NCBI RefSeq assembly: GCF_014200435.1
Contig: NZ_JACHBR010000001.1
Coordinates: 1,302,001 to 1,366,000 of the forward strand
DNA: 64,000 nt
From: Sphaerisporangium krabiense
GTDB taxonomy: Bacteria; Actinomycetota; Actinomycetes; Streptosporangiales; Streptosporangiaceae
Reading direction: 5' to 3'
Positions within the stretch are counted from its first letter, which is position 1; each line of letters opens with the position of its first letter. The position numbers were made by a program, and so were the translations under genes. The notes beneath the pieces were generated by a model. That model was given only the letters and a program-made list of their open reading frames with translations. It searched no databases and was not told where the DNA came from. Positions 43,214 to 58,419 of this stretch are shown in pieces.

Positions 43214-43230
43214 TAAGGAAAGTTTCCTAT
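43214..43230. promoter_or_regulatory. Palindrome in the divergent NRPS promoter region
   Basis: AGGAAA-G-TTTCCT (43216-43228) is a perfect 13-bp palindrome in the 313-bp gap 43034-43346 between the two NRPS arms. The 17-bp window matches TTAGGAAAGTTTCCTAA at 15 positions. A closely related site precedes the chitinase gene (60432-60448). It is a candidate operator shared by both arms. The rest of the gap shows no other clear element. Confidence 0.6.
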
Positions 43231-43346
43231 TAGAGGTCTCCGGTGGTCACGCGTACCCGCATGGCCGGGCGACCTCTGACCTGGGAATTCCCGTCCTGTT
43301 TATGTACACCGGCGTGCGCGTCCTGGCGACTTGCGGGGAGCCGATC

Positions 43347-44747
43347 ATGAGCATGACTCTTCCCGGCCTGCTTCGAAAGCGGGCCGCCACCGATCCCGGC
43401 CAGGTGGCGATGACCGTCCACGGCTCAGGCTCGCTGACCTTCGGCGAGTGGGAACGCAGGTCGTCCGGCACGGCCCGCGCGCTGCGCGGCCGTGGGATCG
43501 GGCGCGGCGACCGGGTCGGCCTCGTGTTCGGCAACGGCGACTGGCTGGACTACGCGGTCGCGTTCCTCGGCGTGATCAGGGCGGGGGCGGTCGCCGTACC
43601 GCTCTCCGACCGCCTGGCCGGCGTGGACGTCGACGCGATGCTCGCGCACTGCGGCGCCACGGCGGTGCTGCGGCCGGGCGAGCTGCCGTACGCCGAGGGC
43701 GGCGAGGATCTCGAACCGGTGGCGCCCGGCGACCCGGCGCAGATCCTCTACACGTCCGGCACCACCGGCCGGCCCAAGGGGGTCGCCGCCACCCACGCGA
43801 ACCTGGCCTACGGCTGCGGGGGCCGCCGTAGGCCGTTCACCCATTCCCGCCACCTCGCGCACGCCTTCCCCGTCGGCACCAACGCCGGCCAGTGGATGCT
43901 GGTCAACGCCGTGGACGCGCACCCCGAGGTGGTCACGCTGCCGCGTTTCACGCCCGGCAGGTTCGCCGCGCTGATCGAGCACTACCGGGCGGGCACGGTC
44001 TTCGTGGTCCCCGCCATGGCGATCGAGATGCTCGCCGCCGGGGTGCAGGCCAGGCACGACCTGTCGAGCGTGCTGCTACTCGGCTCGGCGGCGGCGCCGC
44101 TGCCCGCGCGGGTCGCGGGCGATCTCAGCGCCGCCTTCCCCAACGCGACGATCACGAACTACTACACCTCGACCGAGGCCGCGCCCGCGCAGACCGTGAT
44201 GATCTACGATCCCGAGCGGCCGTCCAGCGTGGGCCGCCCGCTCTCCGGCGGGGCCGTCAGGATCGCCGCCGCGGACGGCGGGGCGCTGCCGCCCGGCACG
44301 ACCGGCGAGGTGTGGATGCGGTCGCCGGCCGCCACCCGCGCCTACTACGGCGACGAGGCCGCCACCGGCGAGGTCTTCCGGGGAGGCTGGGTGCGCATGG
44401 GAGATCTCGGCTACCTGGACGGCGACGGCTACCTCTACCTGGTCGACCGCGAGAGCGACGTGATCAAGTCGGGGGCCTACAAGGTGTCGACGATCCATGT
44501 CGAGGAGGCCGTCCACCGGCACCCCGGCGTCGTGGAGGCGGCCGCCTTCGGGGTGCCGCACCCGACGCTCGGCAAGGCCGTCGCGGTCGCCGTCGTCGGG
44601 AGCGTCCCGCACGAAGAGCTGCGCATCTTCCTGAAGGACCTGCTGGCCCCGCACGAGCTTCCCTTACGGCTCATCACCCTCGACGCCCTGCCGCGCAACC
44701 ACGGCGGCAAGGTCGACAAGCGCTCACTCCGAGAGGTCGCATCATGA
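43347..44747 (+). CDS. AMP-dependent acyl/amino-acid ligase (class I adenylate-forming)
   Basis: The 466-residue protein is short for the family. It has A3-like QILYTSGTTGRPKGVAATH, an A5-like YYTSTEAAP and A8-A10 (LYLVDRESDVIKSGAYKVS, GGKVDK) with the catalytic Lys. It lacks NRPS-specific pocket signatures and looks like an acyl- or aryl-CoA/ACP ligase. The ATG at 43347 has GGGGAG (43335-43340) six bases upstream. It leads the rightward NRPS operon and may load a starter acid on the free carrier protein or the C-T protein. The substrate is not predictable from what I see. Confidence 0.85.
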   Translation: MSMTLPGLLRKRAATDPGQVAMTVHGSGSLTFGEWERRSSGTARALRGRGIGRGDRVGLVFGNGDWLDYAVAFLGVIRAGAVAVPLSDRLAGVDVDAMLAHCGATAVLRPGELPYAEGGEDLEPVAPGDPAQILYTSGTTGRPKGVAATHANLAYGCGGRRRPFTHSRHLAHAFPVGTNAGQWMLVNAVDAHPEVVTLPRFTPGRFAALIEHYRAGTVFVVPAMAIEMLAAGVQARHDLSSVLLLGSAAAPLPARVAGDLSAAFPNATITNYYTSTEAAPAQTVMIYDPERPSSVGRPLSGGAVRIAAADGGALPPGTTGEVWMRSPAATRAYYGDEAATGEVFRGGWVRMGDLGYLDGDGYLYLVDRESDVIKSGAYKVSTIHVEEAVHRHPGVVEAAAFGVPHPTLGKAVAVAVVGSVPHEELRIFLKDLLAPHELPLRLITLDALPRNHGGKVDKRSLREVAS

Positions 44748-46246
44748 CGGAGGTCTCGTCCGCCCAGCATGGGATGTGGGTCACCGAGCGGATGGGAGTG
44801 GGGACGGCCTACCACATGCCGATCGTGATCCGCTTCGACGGCTCGCGCGCCCCCGATCCGGCCGTCCTGGCCAAGGCGTGCGCAGGCGTGGTCGAGCGGC
44901 ATCCGCTGCTGGGCCGAGCCGTACGGGAGCACGACGGCGTGCCGCACCTGGTCCCCGCCACCCGGCCCCCGTCCATGGAGACGGGGGACTCGGTGGAGGA
45001 GGCCGTCAGACGGCCCTTCGACCTGGAGAACGGCCCGCTCGTCCGCTTCACGCTCGTCGGCGACACCCTCGTGATCGTCGCCCACCACCTGGTCTTCGAC
45101 GGCGGGTCCAAGGACGTCCTGGTCGCCGACCTCGCCGCCTTCGCGGCCGGCGCCGTACCGCCGCCGCTCGAACCCGTCGACCACGCCGCCGGCCGGCGGG
45201 ATCGGGTGGCCGCCTCGCTCGGCGCGGCTCGCGCGTTCTGGGCGGACAGGTGGCGCGAACCAGGCGACACCGTCGTACCGGGCGGGGCGCTCCGCTCCCG
45301 CGGAGGCGGCCCGGGGCGGCTGCTGGAGTTCACGCTCGACGTCCCCGAAGCACCCGGTCTGACGAGGTTCGAGGTGCTGCTGGCGGCGCTGCACGCGCTC
45401 CTCATGTCGTACGGCAACGCCGACGTCGTCACCGCGATCGACCTGTCGACCCGCACCGCCGAGTCGGAGGGACACATCGGCCCCTTCGTCAACGAACTTC
45501 CCGTCTTCTCGAGCCCGCCGCCCGACGCGCCGTTCGTCACGTTCGCCGCCGGGCTGCGCGCCGAGCTCAGGAGCCTCTACGCCTATCGCGAGGTCCCCCT
45601 GGCCAGGGCGGTCGCCGGGCTGAGACCGCACGCGGCGCTCGCTCCCGTCTCGGTCAGCTACCGGCGCGGTCCGGCGGCGTACGGCCGGGATTCGCGGGAG
45701 CGTCCGGCGGAAGCGTTCGGCCAGGTCGACTGGCTGGCGTTCAACCACGCGGTGCGGGGCGCCCTGCAGCTCCAGGTCCTCGACCGCCGTTCCCCCGGCG
45801 TGACGGCGCCGGGAATGACCGCCAGCCTCCGTTACGCCCCCGGCGAGCTGACCGATCCGGCCGGGTTCGCCGACGACCTCCGGGCGGTGCTGGCGGCGAT
45901 CGCCCAGGATCCCGCCCGGCCCCTGGAGACGCTGCTGCCCCGGGAATCCGTGGTCGCCTCGCCCGTCCGCGCCGTACCGGCGCCTGCCGTACCGGAGGCG
46001 GAGGACACCGGCGCCGGCGTGGATCTCGACGATCCGCTGGCGGCCGAGATCCGCGCCATCTGGGAGGAGGTGCTCAAGCTCGCTCCCATCGAGCCGCACG
46101 ACGACATCTTCGACCTCGGCGGCCACTCGCTGACCATCACGCAGATCATCGCCCGCATGCAGAAGCGGCTGGGCGTGGAGGTCGAGCTGGACGACTTCTT
46201 CGACAACCCGACGATCGCCGGCGTGCTCCAGGTGATCCGCCGATGA
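44744..46246 (+). CDS. NRPS C-T didomain protein
   Basis: The protein has 500 residues. The condensation domain has an intact H114-H-L-V-F-D-G120 motif (VAHHLVFDGGSKD), followed from about residue 420 by a carrier domain with DIFDLGGHSLTI. No adenylation domain is present, so the carrier must be loaded in trans, either by the preceding ligase or by the E2 protein encoded three genes later. Starts and stops overlap with both neighbours (ATGA). The pairing of an extra C with an extra T mirrors the free C and free carrier of the opposite arm. Confidence 0.9.
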   Translation: MTEVSSAQHGMWVTERMGVGTAYHMPIVIRFDGSRAPDPAVLAKACAGVVERHPLLGRAVREHDGVPHLVPATRPPSMETGDSVEEAVRRPFDLENGPLVRFTLVGDTLVIVAHHLVFDGGSKDVLVADLAAFAAGAVPPPLEPVDHAAGRRDRVAASLGAARAFWADRWREPGDTVVPGGALRSRGGGPGRLLEFTLDVPEAPGLTRFEVLLAALHALLMSYGNADVVTAIDLSTRTAESEGHIGPFVNELPVFSSPPPDAPFVTFAAGLRAELRSLYAYREVPLARAVAGLRPHAALAPVSVSYRRGPAAYGRDSRERPAEAFGQVDWLAFNHAVRGALQLQVLDRRSPGVTAPGMTASLRYAPGELTDPAGFADDLRAVLAAIAQDPARPLETLLPRESVVASPVRAVPAPAVPEAEDTGAGVDLDDPLAAEIRAIWEEVLKLAPIEPHDDIFDLGGHSLTITQIIARMQKRLGVEVELDDFFDNPTIAGVLQVIRR

Positions 46247-47184
46247 CGCGGCCGTCCACGGCCCTGAAGGGCGAGACGTCCGATCCGGCCGTCTCCGCGC
46301 CGCAGGACGCCGATCTCTCGCTCATGCTGATGATCCGGGCGTTCGAGCTGAAGCTGCTCGACCTGTACGGCCGGGGTCTGCTCAACGGCACGACCCACAC
46401 CTGTCTCGGGCAGGAGTACGTCCCGGTCGCCGTGGAGGCGCTGCTCGACCCGCGTGACCACGTGTTCAGCAACCACCGCGGGCACGGCCACTACCTGGCG
46501 CGCTTCCGCGACCCCGCCGGACTGCTCGCGGAGATCATGGGCCGGGAGGGGGCCGTCTGCGCGGGGGTCGGCGGCAGCCAGCACATCCACAGGGACCGCT
46601 TCCTGTCCACGGGAGTGCAGGGGGAGAGCCTGCCGGTCGCCGCGGGGGTCGCGCTGCACCTCAAGCGGTCCGAGCCCGGCCGCCTCGCCTGCGTCTACGT
46701 CGGGGACGGCACGTTCGGCGAGGGCGCGGTCTACGAGGCGTTCAACATCGCGTCGCTGTGGGGCCTGCCGCTGCTCGTCGTCGTCGAGAACAACGGCATC
46801 GCCCAGTCGACGCCCACGACCCGGCACCTGGCGGGGAGCATCGCGGGCCGGGCGGCGGCGTTCGGCATCGACCACCGCCTGGTCGAGACCTCCGACGTCA
46901 CCGAGATCCGCCGGACGCTCGAACCCCTGGTGTCGCGGGTCCGTTCCCGCGCGACGCCTCTCGTCGTCGAGTTCGTCACCCGGCGCCTCGGACCGCACAG
47001 CAAGGGCGACGACACCCGGCCGGTCCGTGCCCTAGAGGAGATGCGCGAGCAGGACTGGTACGCGCGGTGCGCGGCGGCGTGCCCCGGCCGTTTCCCGCGG
47101 CTCGACGCGGAGGCTCGCGCGCACATCGACGCGGTCGCCGCGGAGGTCATGGCGCGGGGTCCGTCACAGTGGGAGGGGTCGTGA
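46243..47184 (+). CDS. 2-oxoacid dehydrogenase E1 alpha subunit
   Basis: This 313-residue thiamine-pyrophosphate enzyme subunit has the TPP motif GDGTFGEGAVYEAFNIAS...NN (core GDGTFGEG, ending VVVENN) and SNHRGHGHYLA, which is characteristic of pyruvate/acetoin/branched-chain E1 alpha. With the beta subunit it decarboxylates a 2-oxoacid and transfers the acyl group to the lipoyl arm of E2. The ATG at 46243 overlaps the previous stop and its own stop overlaps the next GTG. Its placement within an NRPS operon is the key feature. The substrate specificity cannot be judged from sequence alone. Confidence 0.88.
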   Translation: MTRPSTALKGETSDPAVSAPQDADLSLMLMIRAFELKLLDLYGRGLLNGTTHTCLGQEYVPVAVEALLDPRDHVFSNHRGHGHYLARFRDPAGLLAEIMGREGAVCAGVGGSQHIHRDRFLSTGVQGESLPVAAGVALHLKRSEPGRLACVYVGDGTFGEGAVYEAFNIASLWGLPLLVVVENNGIAQSTPTTRHLAGSIAGRAAAFGIDHRLVETSDVTEIRRTLEPLVSRVRSRATPLVVEFVTRRLGPHSKGDDTRPVRALEEMREQDWYARCAAACPGRFPRLDAEARAHIDAVAAEVMARGPSQWEGS

Positions 47185-48164
47185 GGGTAGCGGAGAACCT
47201 GAACGCGGCGCTGGCCGCCCTGCTCGCGCGGGAGCCGAACCTCTACGTGCTGGGAGAGGACGTCGTCGATCCGTACGGCGGCGCCTTCAAGATCACTCGG
47301 GGCCTGTCCACGGACTTCCCCGATCGCGTCCTGTCGACCCCGATCAGCGAGAACGCCATCACCGGCGTCGCCGCGGGCCTCGCGCTGGCGGGAGACCTGG
47401 CGATCGTCGAGATCATGTTCGGCGACTTCGCCGCGCTCGCCTTCGACCAGTTGTTCAACTTCGCCTCGAAGTCGGTCTCCATGTACGGCTCCCGCCTGCC
47501 GATGCGCATGGTCGTCCGCTGCCCGGTCGGCGGCGGGCGCGGTTACGGGCCGACCCACAGCCAGAGCCCGCAGAAGCACTTCGTCGGCATCCCCGGGCTG
47601 GCCCTCTACGAGCTGTCGCCGTTCCACGACAACCTGGCCGTGTTCGAGGAGATGTTCGCCCGGGAGGAACCGTGCGTGTTCTTCGAGGACAAGGTGCTCT
47701 ACACGCGCCGGATGGGCGCCGTGGAGCCGCCGTTCTCGGTGGAGATCTCCGGCGGCGTGGCCCGGGTTTCCCTCGACGGTCCCCCCGACTGCGTGATCAT
47801 CGCCCCCGGCGGGGTGGCGCATCGGGCGCTGGCCGCGATGCGCTCGCTGCTGGTCGAGGAGGAGATCGCCTGCACGCTGCTGGTGCCGTCCAGGCTGTAC
47901 CCGTTCGACCCGCCCGATCTCTTCGACGCGGCCGTCCGCGCGGCGCGCCGGGTGTTCGTCGTCGAGGAGAGCACCGCCGGGGGGACGTGGGGCGCCGAGG
48001 TGGCCCACCTCGTCCATCGGCGGCACTGGGGGCGCCTGGACCTGCCGGTCACGTTGATCCACTCTCCTGGCGGGGTCATTCCCACCGCGGCCCATCTCGA
48101 GCGGGCGGCCCTCGTGAACGAGTCCACGATCCACAGCACGATCAGGGGGACCCTCCGTGGCTGA
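47181..48164 (+). CDS. 2-oxoacid dehydrogenase E1 beta subunit
   Basis: The 327-residue transketolase-like protein has YVLGEDVVDPYGGAFK at the N-terminus, the STPISENAITGVAAGLAL acidic segment that activates TPP, and a C-terminal half with SPHSP-like RLYPFDPP and EESTAGGTWGAE. It pairs with E1 alpha in an alpha2-beta2 enzyme. GGGAGGGG precedes the GTG at 47181, which overlaps the E1 alpha stop. Its stop overlaps the E2 start by 8 nt. Confidence 0.88.
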   Translation: MRVAENLNAALAALLAREPNLYVLGEDVVDPYGGAFKITRGLSTDFPDRVLSTPISENAITGVAAGLALAGDLAIVEIMFGDFAALAFDQLFNFASKSVSMYGSRLPMRMVVRCPVGGGRGYGPTHSQSPQKHFVGIPGLALYELSPFHDNLAVFEEMFAREEPCVFFEDKVLYTRRMGAVEPPFSVEISGGVARVSLDGPPDCVIIAPGGVAHRALAAMRSLLVEEEIACTLLVPSRLYPFDPPDLFDAAVRAARRVFVVEESTAGGTWGAEVAHLVHRRHWGRLDLPVTLIHSPGGVIPTAAHLERAALVNESTIHSTIRGTLRG

Positions 48165-49277
48165 GCTCCGCGTGCCGAAGCTGAACAACAACGACACCGA
48201 GTACCTCCTCGTCGAATGGCTCGCCGCCGACGGCGCGCGGGTCGCCGCGGACGACGCGGTCGTGCTGGTGGAGACGTCCAAGGCCACCGAGGAGCTCACC
48301 GCGGGCGCCTCCGGCTTCCTTCGTCACAGGCTCCGGCCGGGGGTCTGGTGCCACCCGGACGACGTGATCGCCTCGATCGACGGGACGGCGGAAGCCCCCG
48401 GCCCCGAGCCGGCGTCCCCGGACAGGGCGTCCCCGGTGACGGCTCAGCGGGACACCGCCGGCGACTCGGCGCCGCTCGTCACGGCCCCCGCGCAGGCGCT
48501 CATCGACGAGCTCGGCATCGACCTCGAACGGGTCAGGGCGCTCGGCGTCCCCGTCGTCCGGCGGGCCGACGTCGAACGCCTGGCCGCCACGCCTGACGCC
48601 GGTGGCGCCACGCCCGGCGCCACCAGCGGCGAGACCCCCGCCGCCGGGCGTGCCGAGCACCCGCTCTCGCGGGTGCAGCGGGCCGTGGCCAGGTCCGTCG
48701 AGCTGTCCCACCAGACCATCCCCGCCGCGTACGCCGTCGTGCGCATGGATCTCGGCCAGGCGCTGGAACACGCGCGGGCCACGACCAGGGAGATCCGCCG
48801 CCCCGTGGGGCTCGCGGAGGTGTTCGTCCAGGCCGTCGCGGGCCTGCACGAACGGTTCCCGCTGTTCTTCGCCACCGTCGACGGCACACGGGCGCTGCTG
48901 TCCGAAGCCCCGAACATCGGCGTCACCGTCGACGTCGGCGAGGGGCTGTACGTCCCCGTCGTCCACGACGCGGCCGGCCGTACGACGAAGGACATCGCGA
49001 CGACCCTGATGAAGCACCGGCTCGCCGCCGCCACCGGCGAGTTCAAGGAGAGCGATCTGTCCGGCGCCAACATCGTCGTCACCCTGCACACCGAGCACGG
49101 CGTCGTCCTGGCGATCCCGTTCATCTTCCCCGGCACCGTCTGCGCGCTCGCCGTCGCCGGGCCGCGTGACGGAACCCTCGCGGACATCGGACTGGCCTAC
49201 GACCACCGCCTGATCAACGGCAGGGACGCCGCCCTCTTCCTGAACGCGCTCAAAGCCGTCGTCGAAAGGCTCACCTG

Positions 49278-49278
<1 letters not shown>
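48157..49278 (+). CDS. 2-oxoacid dehydrogenase E2 (dihydrolipoyl acyltransferase)
   Basis: The 373-residue protein has one lipoyl domain with K42 in VLVETSKATEEL, a short subunit-binding-like segment (LIDELGIDLERVRALG) and an acyltransferase catalytic domain (about residues 165-373) with AYDHRLINGRDAA. The canonical DHRxxDG appears here as DHRLING, with Asn for Asp. E2 normally passes acyl groups to CoA; in an NRPS operon a carrier protein is a possible acceptor. No E3 dihydrolipoamide dehydrogenase gene is in the window, so one would be shared. Its stop and the NRPS start overlap by 1 nt (TGATG). Confidence 0.88.
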
Positions 49279-54704
<5,426 letters not shown>

Positions 54705-54758
54705 CGGCCAGGCCGGCAAGGCACGCTCGCGATGTGCCCACAGGAGTAACCGGACCAA

Positions 54759-54795
54759 GAGACCTCCGGGCAGCGCCACGCCGCTCGGAGGTCTC
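54759..54795 (+). terminator. Terminator after the rightward NRPS operon
   Basis: GAGACCTCCG (54759-54768) pairs perfectly with CGGAGGTCTC (54786-54795); an inner AGCG/CGCT pair tightens the loop. ACGTTTCT follows. It lies 55 nt after the stop. Confidence 0.72.
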
Positions 54796-54870
54796 ACGTT
54801 TCTCGTGCGAACCGACGAGGATGTCTCCCTCCAAGCGCCGGACCCGCCCCGCGAGAGCGACGCGGCTCCC

Positions 54871-55290
54871 TCACGCCTTCCGGAGCCCGGCGAACTGCAG
54901 GCCCGTGAACCCCGCCACCCCTGCCGCCTGGACGATCACGAAGGCCGCCCCCAGACCGGCCACCGGGAACCATCCGGCGATCAGCATCTCCACGCTCGCC
55001 GCCACCCAGGCCACGTTGACCACCATCACCGCGATCACCGCCGCCCTGTTCACCACCGGACGGGTGGCGACGTAGAGGAGGTCAGCGGCGAAGACGACCA
55101 GGAACGCGCCGACCGGCACGAGGAAGGCGGCAGGCAGGCCGAACATCGAGCCGGAGATCGCCGCGACGGCCAGGAGGGCGAGGCTGATGGCGCCCGACGC
55201 GATCGCGTCCAGCTTGAGCGCGAACCGCAGCAGCTTGGCCTCGGCGTCGGAGTTGACGGTAGTGGTGGGCGCGGTGGCGATGGCGGCCAT
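54871..55290 (-). CDS. Four-helix integral membrane protein of unknown function
   Basis: The 139-residue protein has four predicted transmembrane helices (AISLALLAVAAISG, FLVPVGAFLVVFAADLLYVA, AAVIAVMVVNVAWVAA and AGLGAAFVIVQAAGVAGF) after a polar N-terminus. AAAGGA precedes the ATG at 55290; the longer frame to 55398 lacks support. It is divergent from the LAL regulator gene at 55488. The family is common in actinobacteria without known function. Confidence 0.72.
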   Translation of the reverse strand: MAAIATAPTTTVNSDAEAKLLRFALKLDAIASGAISLALLAVAAISGSMFGLPAAFLVPVGAFLVVFAADLLYVATRPVVNRAAVIAVMVVNVAWVAASVEMLIAGWFPVAGLGAAFVIVQAAGVAGFTGLQFAGLRKA

Positions 55291-55370
55291 GATCAGATCC
55301 TTTCGTGCGGGACGCTGTCGTCCCTGTGCCAACGAAATTACGCAGGGCGGCGCCGCGCCGAATCTGTCAT

Positions 55371-55393
55371 CGTGACGGTAGTGCCCGGTCACG
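55371..55393. promoter_or_regulatory. Inverted repeat in the membrane-protein/LAL divergent region
   Basis: CGTGAC (55371-55376) and GTCACG (55388-55393) are perfect 6-bp arms spaced by 11 bp, about one helical turn. It is a candidate regulator site. Confidence 0.3.
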
Positions 55394-55487
55394 GTCACCC
55401 GCTCACACGGGGCGGCGGGCGCCTGGCCTTCACCGCCCCTGTCAGGCCGGAGACATGATCCGCGTTCCGTTGGATTAGATTTCGGCC

Positions 55488-58175
55488 ATGTTGTACGGGC
55501 GGGCCGCGGAGCAGGCCCAGGTGGACCGGCTGCTGGCGAACGCGCGGTCCGGGCGCAGTGGTGTGCTGGTTATACGCGGCCAGCCGGGTATCGGGAAGAC
55601 CGCGCTGCTCGGCCACCTGACGGAGCGGGCCGCGGGGGTGCGGGTGCTCCACGGGGTCGGCATCGAGTCCGAGGCGGAGCTGCCGTATGCCGCCCTGCAT
55701 CTGCTCCTGCGTTCCGACCTCGACCGGATCGCCGTGCTGCCCGAGGCGCAGGCGGCGGCGCTGCGGGGCGCGCTGGGGCTGGGGGCGACGGTTCCGGAGA
55801 ACCGGTTCCTCGTCGGGCTGGCCGTGCTCAGCCTGCTGGCCGAGATCGCGGGCGACGGGGCGCTGCTCTGCCTGGTCGACGACGCGCAGTGGTTCGATCG
55901 GGCGTCCATCGACACGCTGGTGTTCGTGGCGCGGCGGCTGGACGCGGAAGGCGTCGCGCTGGTGTTCGCGGGCAGGGAGGAGTTCCGTCCCCAGGGGCTG
56001 CCCGAGCTGTGGCTCGACGGTGTGGACCGCGACGCCGCCGTCGCGCTGCTGGCCGAGTCGACCAGGGACCTGGCGCCGAAGGTGCGTGACCGCGTCCTGG
56101 ACGAGGCGGGCGGCAATCCCCTCGCGCTCATCGAGCTGCCGTCCACGCTCACCGCGGAGCAGCAGGCCGGGCAGCTGAACCCGTTCACCACGATTCCGGT
56201 CGCCAACCGGGTGCAGGAGGCCTTCCAGCAGCAGATCAGGGCGCTGCCCGGCACGGCTCAGGCCCTGCTCGCGGTGCTCGCCGCCGACGACACGGGCGAC
56301 CTCGGCATCGTGCTGCGCGCCGCGGAGTCCTTCTCCGCCGAGCTGGCAGACCTGGAAGCGGCGGAGCAGGCCAAGCTGGTCACGGTGAACGGGGCCGTGG
56401 TGGCCTTCAGGCACCCGCTCATCAGAGCCGCCGCCTACCAGAACATGCCGTTGACCTCGCGGCTGGCCGTACGGCGTGCGCTCGCCGGGGTGCTCGACGG
56501 CGACGAGCACGCCGATCGCCGGGCCTGGCATCTGGCCGCGGCGACGACCACGCCCGACGAGGCCGTGGCGCGCGAGCTGGAGCTGGCCGCGGAGCGGGCG
56601 CGCACCCGTTCCGGCTACGCGGCCATGGCCGCGGCCTACGAGCGGGCCGCGGAAGTCACCCCCGACGCCGCCAAGCGGTCGGTACGGCTGGCCGCGGCGG
56701 CCGTGGCGGCCAGCGACGCGGGCCTGCCGGCCCGCGCGGGCTCGCTGGCCGACCGGGCCAGCGAGGAGATCCAGGACCCGCTGGCCCTCGCCCACCTGAT
56801 CCAGGTGCGCGCCCATCGGGAGTTCGAGCAGGGCAGCCGGGCCGTGGCCGGCGAGCTCATCATCGCCGGCGCGGAGCGGGTCGCCCCGCTGGACGCCGAG
56901 CGGGCGGCCTACCTGATCGTGGAGGCGGTGCGCTGCGGGTGGTACGCCAGTGACCCGGGGCTGGTGGAGCAGGCGGCAAGGCTGCTCAGGACCCTGCCCG
57001 AGATCGGCTCACCGCTGGTGAGCGGCGCGCTCGGGCTGGCCGCACTGGTCAACGGCGATCTGAGGGACGCGGTCACTCTCATGCGGGAGCTGGTGCTCGC
57101 CCCGGATCTGTCCGCGCTCCGGGTGCCGGGCATGCTCTTCGTGGCCCAGCTGTGCGCGCCGATCGGACGCTACGGTCAGGGCGAGGCCGCCGCAGCGCGC
57201 GTCGAGGCCGAGTGCAGGGCCCATGACATGGGCGGCTGGCTGACCATCGCCGTGGAGACCCGGCTGCAGGCGCAGATGCTGCAGGGCAGGTATCGCGAGG
57301 CGGCGACCGAGCTGGAGGAGATCATCCCCGTGACCGGCGACCTGGGGCAGCGGAACGGAGCGGTCGCGCTCACCGCGTTGCTCGCCTTGGCACGTGGCGA
57401 GCTGGGCGACGAGCAGGGTTGCCGGACGGCGGCCGCGGCCGTCTTCGAACAGGCGGGAACGCGCGGGCTACGCGTGGCCGAGGCGATCGCGGTGGCCGGG
57501 CTCGGCCGGCTGGAGCTCGCGCTGGGCCGTCCTGAGGCGTCGCTGGAGATCCTGGAGAGGATTTCGGCCGCCAACGCGCCGGTGTCGGTCTTCTTCGCCC
57601 CCGACCGGATCGAGGCCGCCGTCAGGGCCAGGGAGCCCGAGCGGGCGCGCGAGCTCCTGGCGTACTACTCGACCTGGGCGGCCGGCGTCGGCGTGCCGTC
57701 CGCAGACGCGGTCGTCCTGCGCTGCCGCGCCCTCGTCGAGGACGACGAGGACCTGTACGAGGAGGCCGTGCGGGCGCACGAGCAGGGCGAGCAGCCGCAC
57801 GAGCGGGCCCGCACGCGGCTGCTCTACGGCGAGTGGCTGCGGCGGGCGCGCAAGCGCGCCGCCGCCCGCGCCCAGCTGCGCGCCGCCCTGGAGACCTTCG
57901 ACCGGCTCGGCATGGCCCTGTGGGCCGAGCGTGCCCGCGCGGAGCTGCGCGCCACCGGCGACGTCCCCGCGGCCCCGCGCCAGGCGGACGATCCGCTCAG
58001 CGTGCTCACCGCACAGGAGAGGCAGGTGGTACGGCTGGCCGCCACGGGCGCGTCCAACCGCGACATCGCGGCCCAGCTGTACCTCAGCCCGCGCACCGTC
58101 GGCTACCACCTCTACAAGGCCTTCCCCAAGCTGGGAGTCTCCTCGCGAGCGGAGCTGGCCGCGATCACCACCTGA
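55488..58175 (+). CDS. LAL (large ATP-binding LuxR) family transcriptional regulator
   Basis: The protein has 895 residues. Walker A is GQPGIGKTAL at about 31-40, and Walker B LCLVDDAQWFD at about 127-137. A long helical/TPR-like middle follows, and the C-terminal LuxR HTH (LTAQERQVVRLAATGASNRD, then SPRTVGYHLYKAFPKLGVSS) ends the protein. LAL proteins activate operons in response to a bound ligand. It is the nearest regulator gene to the NRPS locus (784 bp beyond its end), so it could control it, but the terminator between them and the lack of a matching site make this only a possibility. Confidence 0.88.
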   Translation: MLYGRAAEQAQVDRLLANARSGRSGVLVIRGQPGIGKTALLGHLTERAAGVRVLHGVGIESEAELPYAALHLLLRSDLDRIAVLPEAQAAALRGALGLGATVPENRFLVGLAVLSLLAEIAGDGALLCLVDDAQWFDRASIDTLVFVARRLDAEGVALVFAGREEFRPQGLPELWLDGVDRDAAVALLAESTRDLAPKVRDRVLDEAGGNPLALIELPSTLTAEQQAGQLNPFTTIPVANRVQEAFQQQIRALPGTAQALLAVLAADDTGDLGIVLRAAESFSAELADLEAAEQAKLVTVNGAVVAFRHPLIRAAAYQNMPLTSRLAVRRALAGVLDGDEHADRRAWHLAAATTTPDEAVARELELAAERARTRSGYAAMAAAYERAAEVTPDAAKRSVRLAAAAVAASDAGLPARAGSLADRASEEIQDPLALAHLIQVRAHREFEQGSRAVAGELIIAGAERVAPLDAERAAYLIVEAVRCGWYASDPGLVEQAARLLRTLPEIGSPLVSGALGLAALVNGDLRDAVTLMRELVLAPDLSALRVPGMLFVAQLCAPIGRYGQGEAAAARVEAECRAHDMGGWLTIAVETRLQAQMLQGRYREAATELEEIIPVTGDLGQRNGAVALTALLALARGELGDEQGCRTAAAAVFEQAGTRGLRVAEAIAVAGLGRLELALGRPEASLEILERISAANAPVSVFFAPDRIEAAVRAREPERARELLAYYSTWAAGVGVPSADAVVLRCRALVEDDEDLYEEAVRAHEQGEQPHERARTRLLYGEWLRRARKRAAARAQLRAALETFDRLGMALWAERARAELRATGDVPAAPRQADDPLSVLTAQERQVVRLAATGASNRDIAAQLYLSPRTVGYHLYKAFPKLGVSSRAELAAITT

Positions 58176-58419
58176 GCGTGCCGACAGCCCACTGATCTCG
58201 GCTTTGTCGGCGACGAACGCCGCCACTTCATGCTGGACACGCGTACGGCCCGGGCGTGGCCGGCACAGGCCCGGCCCACCCGGCTGATCGGCGGCGGTTT
58301 CCGGTCACCCGACCAGGCCGTCCAGGCATCTCTGAGCCGCTCCTTCGACGTGGTGATCCATCTCCACCAGGTCAAGGCCGCCGTCGCCGAAAACGGCGCT
58401 CCCACCCGCTCATTCCGGC

